Below, in pieces: positions 36,618 through 43,656 of a stretch of 55,880 nucleotides of DNA. How positions within the stretch are numbered: the stretch's first letter is position 1; each line of letters starts with the position of its first letter. The notes below the pieces were generated by a model that worked only from the letters and a program-made list of their open reading frames with translations, did no database searches and had not been told where the DNA came from. This DNA is from an uncultured Flavobacteriales bacterium (lineage in GTDB: Bacteria > Bacteroidota > Bacteroidia > Flavobacteriales_D > Sanyastnellaceae): NCBI GenBank assembly GCA_938082505.1, contig CALLLH010000029.1, positions 1-55,880 of the forward strand. The letters are read 5' to 3'. Made by a program: the position numbers and the translations under genes.

Positions 36618-38401
36618 ATTTCGATGCCCACCAGTGTGGCGTCGTCTACCCTTGTGTTGGCTCCTTTCCAGATGAGCAGGTCTTGTCGAATGGAACGCTC
36701 CCTGTCTTGCAGGGACAGATGTCCGTGCCTGGCCAGGATTTCGGCGAAGCGCTTCCGGCCCAATTTCCTGTTCTTCTCTCCTCCGAATTGGTCGCGGACG
36801 CCGTCGGTGATCATGTAGAACTGATCTCCTTTTCGAATGGGGATGGTATGCAGGGAATAGGTCAGCGCTTTGGGCCGGGCTGATCCTGTAATGGGCAGTT
36901 CAATGCTGCTTCGGGTGCCCCGGAAAATCTGTACGGCCCCATCCCGGAACAGAAAGAGGTCGCCCCTGGCCCCTGCGAATTCCAGGATGTCCTCTCCCTT
37001 GTTTACGGTGAGGATGCCGGCGTCATAGCCAAACATGTGGGGCGTGCCCTTGGCTGCGGTCATCCGCTGACCGAATTCCCTATGGAAGGCCTCCAGGATG
37101 GTGGATGGATTCGGATCGTTCAATGAAACGAACGTCTTGTTGATGAGGCTCGACCCCATCAGTGAGACCATGGCTCCCGGAATTCCATGTCCCGTGCTGT
37201 CAATGAGGGCAAGGGTTCGCTTGCGATCCTCAATGGCGGTAAAGAGGAAGTCTCCACCCATGATGTCCATCGGGCGTTCGATGAGAATGGAGTTTGGAAA
37301 GACCCGATGCAACTCGTCTTTCCCCGTCAGGGCCACTTCGAGGATTCTTTTGGCACCAATGATGCCCTTCGTGATGTTGGCCAGACTTTCTCTGACCTGT
37401 TTGGCCAACCGCTGCCGTTGCCGGCTCTCTTCTTTCAATTCTTTGTTTACCAGATTGATGGCGTTGGTTCGCTGGTCTACACGGGCTTCGAGCAAATGGA
37501 CATGGCGGCGCAGCTTCTCCTCCAGTTCGAACTGATGGGTGATGTCCATGAGGGTCAAGAGCAACACATCGTTGAGGTTGGAGGGGACGGCGATTTCGAT
37601 GGAGAGGTATCGCGTAGCTCCTTGGTCTTCAGTGAAGGCGAACTCTCCGCAGGCCACGTGGGTCTCGGATTCGAATCTGCTGAGTTCCTCGCAGAAGGCC
37701 TCCGCATCCAAAGGGGAAAGGCGATCTATGAATGAGGCTGACAGGGCAACAGGGTCCGTCATGCTGAGCAGTTCAGAGGCCCGTTCGTTGTTCAGTTCCC
37801 ACGAGATGGCTTTGAGGCAGGCCATGGTCGTCTCCAGTGCGGATTGACCTGTTGGCAGTTCATTCCCCTGGAACAAGGTTTGCTGCTGCCTCAGGAAACC
37901 GGCTGCGCGCCCTTTGAGCAGACCCGTTCCTGCCGAGTTGAACAGGCTGCTCCACACGGCACATTCCTCCTGGGCGAGCCGTGAGGCATCTCTTTGGCTT
38001 GAACTCCTTGCATTCCGGATGCAAGAAGAGATCCTGTGCTGAAGCATGGCATCGCCGTTCCTTGAATCGTGGTAATCATCGGCCCGGAGCGGCAGCAGTT
38101 GGCTCAAATCATGGAGTGAACCGTCGAAAGTCAGAATGACGGGCAATTCCGGATGTTGGTTCCTGGCCTCGCCCATGGCGCGGCTGGTTTCGACGACATC
38201 ATCCAATGCCGTGACCACGGCCACCTGTGGACAGCCCAAACATTTTTTCCCCGGGTTGCATTGGAAGAGCGCAATGGCAGATCCAGGTCGGCAAGTGGGT
38301 GCATCTTGGTTTCTGCCACCTTCATTCAGCTGAAGGAAGAGTTGGGCACCATCTTTCTGATTGATTGATATCGGTCCCGAAGAATGCAGTGGAGGGCGCA
38401 T
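36614..38401 (-). CDS. SpoIIE/PP2C-type serine phosphatase with degenerate receiver and PAS-like region
   Basis: A 595-residue signalling protein. The N-terminus (about 10-130) follows a receiver fold (HPELPVILTFDGS, then RADDYHDSRNGDAMLQHRI), but the phospho-acceptor position is Thr64 and the conserved Lys after DY is missing, so it is a pseudo-receiver. A PAS-like segment lies at about 185-310 (SMTDPVALSASFIDRLSPLD, YLSIEIAVPSN), then a coiled coil (about 310-365). The phosphatase domain fills 370-595 and keeps its metal-binding Asp sites: DIMGGDFLF, IDSTGHGIPGAMVS, ITDGVRDQFGGE and VDDATLVGIEI. It should dephosphorylate a Ser/Thr-phosphorylated protein; no anti-anti-sigma partner is nearby. 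Last gene of an operon with the kinase and NarL-type regulator, 81 bases after the regulator. Confidence 0.85.
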   Translation of the reverse strand: MRPPLHSSGPISINQKDGAQLFLQLNEGGRNQDAPTCRPGSAIALFQCNPGKKCLGCPQVAVVTALDDVVETSRAMGEARNQHPELPVILTFDGSLHDLSQLLPLRADDYHDSRNGDAMLQHRISSCIRNARSSSQRDASRLAQEECAVWSSLFNSAGTGLLKGRAAGFLRQQQTLFQGNELPTGQSALETTMACLKAISWELNNERASELLSMTDPVALSASFIDRLSPLDAEAFCEELSRFESETHVACGEFAFTEDQGATRYLSIEIAVPSNLNDVLLLTLMDITHQFELEEKLRRHVHLLEARVDQRTNAINLVNKELKEESRQRQRLAKQVRESLANITKGIIGAKRILEVALTGKDELHRVFPNSILIERPMDIMGGDFLFTAIEDRKRTLALIDSTGHGIPGAMVSLMGSSLINKTFVSLNDPNPSTILEAFHREFGQRMTAAKGTPHMFGYDAGILTVNKGEDILEFAGARGDLFLFRDGAVQIFRGTRSSIELPITGSARPKALTYSLHTIPIRKGDQFYMITDGVRDQFGGEKNRKLGRKRFAEILARHGHLSLQDRERSIRQDLLIWKGANTRVDDATLVGIEI

Positions 38402-38482
38402 GCTACGAATGTCGCAGCGGCTTTCCTTTTGCGGTGTCGTCCTTGGTGGATGGCCGTTGGTGGGATTCGTCCTATTCCTGTG

Positions 38483-39151
38483 TCAGGATGTGGATTGGGT
38501 GGGGTCCGCCCCGCCTGGAGACAAATCGTGCAGCAGGATGTACTTGACCAGATCCGAATTGCTCTTGAGGCGCATCTTCTCAAGGATGCGGCTGCGGTAG
38601 GTGCTGACCGTTTTGATGCTCAGGCTCAGCTGTGTGGCAATCTCGGTCATGGTTTTTCCCTCACCGATAAAGAGCAGGACTTCGTATTCCCGATCGGACA
38701 GGCTCTTGTGCGGAAGTTCGCTGTCATCCTTGGCCATTTCTTCGATCATCAGACGCGTCAGCTCCGCACTGATGTACTGTTTTCCGGTCACAATGGTCCG
38801 CATGGCTTCCTCAAGGACATGGGGGGCACTGTCCTTGTGCAGGTATCCTCGCGCCCCCGCTTTGATCATGCGGATGGCGAATTGGTCTTCCGGATACATG
38901 CTCAATGCCAAAACGGCAATCTGCGGATAGAGGGACTGAAGCTGTTTCAGCACTTCCAGGCCGCTCCTGCCCGGCAGGCTGATGTCCAAAAGGAGGATGT
39001 CTGGAACCTGCTCCCGGAAAAGAGGAAACAGCGCCTCGCCGCTTGACACGTCATCCAAGACTTCAAAATCCCCGAAGGACTCTACAATCTGCCGCAAACC
39101 GGCTCGAACGATATTATGGTCATCGCAGAGGACAACCGTCTTCTTAAGCAT
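38483..39151 (-). CDS. NarL/FixJ-type response regulator
   Basis: A 222-residue two-domain regulator. The receiver keeps the acidic pair Asp10-Asp11, phospho-acceptor Asp56 (LLLDISLPG), Ser84 and Lys106 (YLHKD), so it should be phosphorylated normally. A LuxR-type helix-turn-helix follows at about 148-205 (LSDREYEVLLFIGEGKTMTE, then STYRSRILEKMRLKS). It binds DNA as a dimer. It starts 9 bases after the stop of the receiver-histidine kinase gene (39161), which is its probable kinase. Targets are unknown. Confidence 0.95.
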   Translation of the reverse strand: MLKKTVVLCDDHNIVRAGLRQIVESFGDFEVLDDVSSGEALFPLFREQVPDILLLDISLPGRSGLEVLKQLQSLYPQIAVLALSMYPEDQFAIRMIKAGARGYLHKDSAPHVLEEAMRTIVTGKQYISAELTRLMIEEMAKDDSELPHKSLSDREYEVLLFIGEGKTMTEIATQLSLSIKTVSTYRSRILEKMRLKSNSDLVKYILLHDLSPGGADPTQSTS

Positions 39152-39160
39152 GGGTACAAT

Positions 39161-40330
39161 TTAGCGAGAACTCATCTTGGGAAAGAGAATCGACATAGCG
39201 GTGCCTTTGCCGGCCTGTGAATCCACCGTGAAAATGCCATTGTGGTTTCGGGCGCGTTCACGCATGCCGACCATTCCGAGGCCGAGTTGTTGGTTACTCT
39301 GAAGTCCGCCGGGATTTTCCATGCCGACTCCATCATCCCCGATTTCGAGCATCAGGTCTTCCCCTCGGGTGGCAAGCCTGATATAGGCAAGGTTGGCGGA
39401 AGCGTGCCTGGAGATGTTCGTCAAAGCCTCCTGGACGATCCGGAAAATATCCGTCTGCAATCCTTGCTCGAGAGCGGGCAGGACGTCAATGTGCAACCCG
39501 CAAAATGCGCTTTCCCTGCGGTTGAAATCGTGGACCAGGGATTCGAGTCCTGCGGACAATCCGACCTGGTCGAGCACGATGGGGCGGAGGGCATGCGCGA
39601 TGTTCCTCACCTGTTTGATGATCGAGGTGTTGAGGTTGACCATTTGCTCAAGCTTGTTGAGAATGGTTGATTTCAATTCGGGGTCCTGAACGTTCCGGAT
39701 TTGGCGATCCATCCAGAACAAGCCGAGTTTCAGGGCGGTCAACTCCTGACCGAGTTGGTCATGGATGTCCCGCGACAGGCTTTTTTTTTCTTCATCCCGG
39801 TCTTCTTCGACACGTCTGATGAGGGCGTGAAGTTGGCGTGTCAGACGCTCGCGTTCCTGTTCGGACCATTTATGGAGGGCCTTTGAGCGATAATTGGCCA
39901 AGACCTGATTCAGGGTCTTCGGGAAGAGGTCCAACCGCCGCTTGGACAGGTAATCCGCTGCTCCGGCTTTCAGGTACTCCACGGCCACTTCCTCTTCGCC
40001 GGCTCCGGTGATTACGATGATGGGTACCTCGGGCAGTTGGTTGGCGGCATTGTGGATGGCGTCCATGGCCGAGCCGTCGGGCAGCATGTGGTCCGCGCAG
40101 ATCAGGTGCGGGGGGGGCGAATCCCGCAGGACCGATTCGAAATCGGCCAAAGTGACCACCCTCCGGACGATGAGCTTACGCGAACACCGGGATACTGCTG
40201 CTTGGAAGACGGCGGCATCGATGTCATTGTCCTCGAGGTGCAGCACCTCAATCGGCATCGATTCCTTGGGGTCCAGCAAGGGGTGCTTGCGGTCCATGAA
40301 CAGGGCCTCAAGCCCGGACTTCGAAGTCAT
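39161..40330 (-). CDS. Receiver-histidine kinase (HisKA_3/NarX type)
   Basis: A 389-residue soluble sensor kinase. An intact receiver sits at the N-terminus (about 26-150): acidic residues in HLEDND, acceptor Asp80 (CADHMLPDG), Thr108 and Lys130 (DYLSKRR). A linker helix follows, then a HisKA_3 dimerisation domain with phospho-accepting His190 (RDIHDQLGQELTALKL), and an HATPase_c domain (FRIVQEALTNISRHA, IGDDGVGM, LGMVGMRERARNHNG). There is no membrane segment, so it senses an internal signal or is controlled through its receiver. Its start overlaps the stop of the upstream secreted helical protein gene in an ATGA, pointing to translational coupling. Confidence 0.93.
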   Translation of the reverse strand: MTSKSGLEALFMDRKHPLLDPKESMPIEVLHLEDNDIDAAVFQAAVSRCSRKLIVRRVVTLADFESVLRDSPPPHLICADHMLPDGSAMDAIHNAANQLPEVPIIVITGAGEEEVAVEYLKAGAADYLSKRRLDLFPKTLNQVLANYRSKALHKWSEQERERLTRQLHALIRRVEEDRDEEKKSLSRDIHDQLGQELTALKLGLFWMDRQIRNVQDPELKSTILNKLEQMVNLNTSIIKQVRNIAHALRPIVLDQVGLSAGLESLVHDFNRRESAFCGLHIDVLPALEQGLQTDIFRIVQEALTNISRHASANLAYIRLATRGEDLMLEIGDDGVGMENPGGLQSNQQLGLGMVGMRERARNHNGIFTVDSQAGKGTAMSILFPKMSSR

Positions 40331-41115
40331 CCCACGATGGCTCCGTACGTCACCATGAAGCTCCGGTCTCCTTCGAACAAAGGCAATCCGTTCTCGAGCA
40401 ATTCGATGGCTTGCGTGCGCTCACCATCGGCGTCGAGTTGCTCTGAAGCGCGGATGATGCCCGTCTTCAACAGGGCCTCCATGGATTCGGTGAGGGGCTC
40501 GTCCCGGTAAAGTTCTGATTCTTCCGATGCTGGAATCCGACCTGTCATGCTCCCCATGAGTTGCATGGCGGCCTGCCAGTTCTCTGTGGCATCACGGGTG
40601 GATCGGGCATAATAATTGGCGAGGCCCAGCATGATGTAGGCAGACGGATCGGTCTCGTCAAGTTTGGAGAGATAGGAATAGAGGCTCTTGGCCCGGGTGT
40701 ATTTCTCAGCGTCCATTTCGGTGTCCGCAGCGGCGATGGTCTCTGCCCGAAGGTCCTCGATGAAGTCCAGCAGGTCGGGGACGTATTCCATTTCCTTGTC
40801 CTTCTTGATGAACTTGGTGCAGTACTTCAAGCTCTCTTTCAAAGCCTTGGGGTAACTCTCCGTCAAAGCGGGGTCGTCGCTCTGGTGGATGAGCAAGTAA
40901 GCCCTCGCCATGTAGGCATAAGGTTCCGGGTCTTTTTTGGTGCTTTCCTTTTCGGTGAAACCGATGGCGCGAAACAATACCCGCTCGTATTTTCCGTCCA
41001 CCAGGTCTTCAAGCATCCGGCTGTATTTCGGGTCCTGGGCCTGAGTCTGTGGAATGGAGAGCATCAGGGTGAAAAGGACCGTCCAGAGTGCGGTAAGGCG
41101 CAATTTTCCATTCAT
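40327..41115 (-). CDS. Secreted helical (TPR-like) protein, function unknown
   Basis: A 262-residue protein with a signal peptide (LWTVLFTLMLSIPQTQAQ) and then mostly alpha-helical repeats resembling TPRs: YAYMARAYLLIHQSDDPALT, YTRAKSLYSYLSKLDETDPS, AYIMLGLANYYARS. I recognise no named family. The ATG at 41115 is chosen because it begins the signal peptide. It is the first gene of the signalling operon and overlaps the kinase start by four bases, so it is made together with the kinase; a sensory or envelope-monitoring role is possible but unproven. It is divergent from the helicase gene. Confidence 0.75.
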   Translation of the reverse strand: MNGKLRLTALWTVLFTLMLSIPQTQAQDPKYSRMLEDLVDGKYERVLFRAIGFTEKESTKKDPEPYAYMARAYLLIHQSDDPALTESYPKALKESLKYCTKFIKKDKEMEYVPDLLDFIEDLRAETIAAADTEMDAEKYTRAKSLYSYLSKLDETDPSAYIMLGLANYYARSTRDATENWQAAMQLMGSMTGRIPASEESELYRDEPLTESMEALLKTGIIRASEQLDADGERTQAIELLENGLPLFEGDRSFMVTYGAIVG

Positions 41116-41163
41116 GGCTCCCGAAGGTAGGAACACACCGGCAATTGAGCGGTTTATTGCAGG

Positions 41164-43629
41164 GTGGAAGACGCGCCAATTTTTCCAATCCCGCATGGGG
41201 ATTCCGCTGATTCCGGCGAAGTTGTGGCCCGAGGATCGGCCTTCTTCGCTGCCCGAAAATGGACCCCTTTCGAATTCCAGATCGAAGCCTGGAAGTGGTT
41301 CGAAGGCGGAGGCGACGCCCTGGTCAATGCGCCGACCGGTAGCGGCAAGACCTACAGTGTTCTGGTGCCTGCCGTCCTGTCGGGGGGCGAATCCGGTGGT
41401 CTGCGGGTGCTGTGGATTACGCCTATCCGGGCGCTGGCCAAGGAGATCCATGGATCGGCAGAGCGCTTGCTGGAGCACATGGACCATGGTTGGCGCTGTG
41501 GCATCCGCACGGGAGACACCCCGGCATCGGAAAAGCAGAAGCAGGACCGGAGGTTGCCGGAAATACTGGTGACCACCCCTGAGAGCCTGCATGTCCTGTT
41601 GGCGAAGAAGGGGGCGGAGAAGCGATTCGGAGGATTGCAGGCGTTGGTGGTCGATGAGTGGCATGACCTGCTGGGCACCAAGCGAGGTGTTCAGATGGAA
41701 TTGGCGGCCTCCGTGCTCAAAGGACTGGCCCCAGCGGTTCGGATTTGGGGCATTTCAGCCACCATCGGCAATCTCGCAGAGGCCCGGGATGTCCTGATGG
41801 GGCAAGACAGGAAGGACGGGGCGAGGATTATCCGTTCCGAGATCGCCAAACGCATCCGGGTGGAGAGTGTGATGCCGGAACGATTCGAGAAATTGCCGTG
41901 GGCGGGGCACCTCGGGGTACAGTTGGTGGACCGGGTGGTGGAGATCGTCCTGCGGCACGCCAGCACCCTGATCTTCACCAATACACGTTCGCAAAGTGAG
42001 ATCTGGTATCAGAAAATGCTGGAGGCTCATCCCGATCTCTCAGGGGCCATTGCCTTGCATCATGGCAGCATCAGCAAGGAATTGCGGTTCTGGGTCGAGG
42101 ATGCGCTCCACGACGGGCGTCTCAAGGCGGTGGTCTGCACGAGTTCGCTCGACCTTGGTGTGGACTTCCGACCGGTGGAGGCCATTGTCCAGATCGGGGG
42201 GCCGAAAGGGGTGGCGCGGTTCGTTCAGCGCGCAGGGCGCAGCGGCCACCAACCGGGGGCGGAAAGCCGCATCCATTTTCTTCCCACATTCGGTCTGGAA
42301 CTGCTGGAGGCCGCAGCGCTTCGGGAAGCCATTGAGCAGGGGGAGATCGAGCCCAGACGACCCATGGTCCGTTGTTTTGATGTGCTCGTCCAATTTCTGT
42401 GCACGCTGGCGGTCGGGGATGGATTCAGGAAGGATGAACTGGAATCGCGCGTGCGCCAGACCCATGCTTATGCCTCGATGGATGCCCGGGAATGGTCTGA
42501 CGTCATCTCCATGGTGACCACCGGCGGCAAGGCGTTTGCCGCCTACGATGAGTTCCATCGGGTGGAAAGGGATGCCGAGGGGGTCTTTCGCATGGTGGAC
42601 AGAAAGGCCGCGCGGCGGCACAGGATGTCCATAGGGACCATCGTCGGGGATACGATGATCGCGGTCAAATGGAGGGGTGGAGGCCTTGTCGGGCATGTCG
42701 AAGAGTATTTCGTCGGGGGCATGTCTCCGGGGGACGTGTTCTGGTTCAGTGGACGGTGCCTCGAGTTGATCCGGGTCAAGGGCTTCGTCGCCACGGTCAA
42801 ACCATCCAAGTCCCCCAAAGGCAGGATACCGACGTGGCAGGGCGGGCGGTTGCCGTGGACTTCCATGGTCAGCAAAACCCTGCGCAGAACGTTGGATGAC
42901 CATGCGCACGGGCGGTCCACTGCGCCCGAGTTGGAGCGGCTTGCTCCGATGTTGGAGTTGCAGGCGGAGCGCAGCCATTTGCCCATTTCCGGAGAGGTCC
43001 TGATGGAAGTCATGGAGACGAAGGAGGGGCATCACCTGTTCGTGTATCCCATGGAGGGGCGGTTGGTGCATGAGGGGGTGGCGGCGCTGATGGCTTACAG
43101 GATGAGTCTTCTGCAGCCCATGACGTTCTCCATGGCATACAATGACTATGGGTTCGAACTGCTCAGCGACCAACCCATCCCCATTGCGGAGGCCTTCGAC
43201 AGCGATCTGTTCAGCACTGCACACCTGATGGATGACCTCGAGGCGACAGTGAATGGGGCTGAGTTGGCCCGCCGTCAATTCAGGGATATTGCCGTCATCG
43301 CCGGCTTGGTGTTCCGTGGATTTCCCGGTCAGCCCGTGCCCGACCGCCATCTTCAAAGCTCAAGTGCACTGCTCTTCGATGTACTTGCCGATCATGACCC
43401 CGTGAACCTGTTGTACCGACAGGCATTCGACGAGATGACCCATCACCTGATCGAGCTCGACCGGCTTCGGAGTGTTCTTGAGCGGCTCAACCAGGGCAAA
43501 TGGGTCATCACGCATCCGGAAAGACCGACGCCTTTCTCGTTTCCCATTCTGGTGGACCGTTTGCGTTCAAGCCTGACAAGTGAAGCCTTGGAGTCGAGGA
43601 TCCGGAAGATGTCCCGGGTCGACGGTTGA
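41164..43629 (+). CDS. Lhr-type, ligase-associated DEXH-box DNA helicase
   Basis: An 821-residue superfamily 2 helicase. Motif I is NAPTGSGKTYS, motif II is DEWH (VVDEWHDLLGTKRG), motif III is WGISATIGN, and motif VI is QRAGRSGHQPG, which are those of Lhr-like helicases of the ligase-associated DNA damage response type (TIGR04121). The C-terminal about 350 residues hold the winged-helix and beta-barrel parts with HHLFVYPMEGRLVHEG. It should translocate on single-stranded DNA using ATP in repair. In many bacteria it sits beside an ATP-dependent ligase, metallophosphoesterase and exonuclease genes; none of these is present here. The start is a GTG at 41164, 48 bases from the divergent secreted protein's ATG. 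Confidence 0.92.
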   Translation: MEDAPIFPIPHGDSADSGEVVARGSAFFAARKWTPFEFQIEAWKWFEGGGDALVNAPTGSGKTYSVLVPAVLSGGESGGLRVLWITPIRALAKEIHGSAERLLEHMDHGWRCGIRTGDTPASEKQKQDRRLPEILVTTPESLHVLLAKKGAEKRFGGLQALVVDEWHDLLGTKRGVQMELAASVLKGLAPAVRIWGISATIGNLAEARDVLMGQDRKDGARIIRSEIAKRIRVESVMPERFEKLPWAGHLGVQLVDRVVEIVLRHASTLIFTNTRSQSEIWYQKMLEAHPDLSGAIALHHGSISKELRFWVEDALHDGRLKAVVCTSSLDLGVDFRPVEAIVQIGGPKGVARFVQRAGRSGHQPGAESRIHFLPTFGLELLEAAALREAIEQGEIEPRRPMVRCFDVLVQFLCTLAVGDGFRKDELESRVRQTHAYASMDAREWSDVISMVTTGGKAFAAYDEFHRVERDAEGVFRMVDRKAARRHRMSIGTIVGDTMIAVKWRGGGLVGHVEEYFVGGMSPGDVFWFSGRCLELIRVKGFVATVKPSKSPKGRIPTWQGGRLPWTSMVSKTLRRTLDDHAHGRSTAPELERLAPMLELQAERSHLPISGEVLMEVMETKEGHHLFVYPMEGRLVHEGVAALMAYRMSLLQPMTFSMAYNDYGFELLSDQPIPIAEAFDSDLFSTAHLMDDLEATVNGAELARRQFRDIAVIAGLVFRGFPGQPVPDRHLQSSSALLFDVLADHDPVNLLYRQAFDEMTHHLIELDRLRSVLERLNQGKWVITHPERPTPFSFPILVDRLRSSLTSEALESRIRKMSRVDG

Positions 43630-43652
43630 CGCGCCATTGCGCACTAACTTGC
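43626..43652 (+). promoter_or_regulatory. Candidate promoter of the second TonB receptor
   Basis: TTG at 43626-43628 and TAACTTGC at 43645-43652 with a 16-base spacer, which is short. The second element sits four bases before the ATG at 43657, implying a near-leaderless transcript if real. The TTG overlaps the helicase stop region. Weak motif match. Confidence 0.28.
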
Positions 43653-43656
43653 GGGT

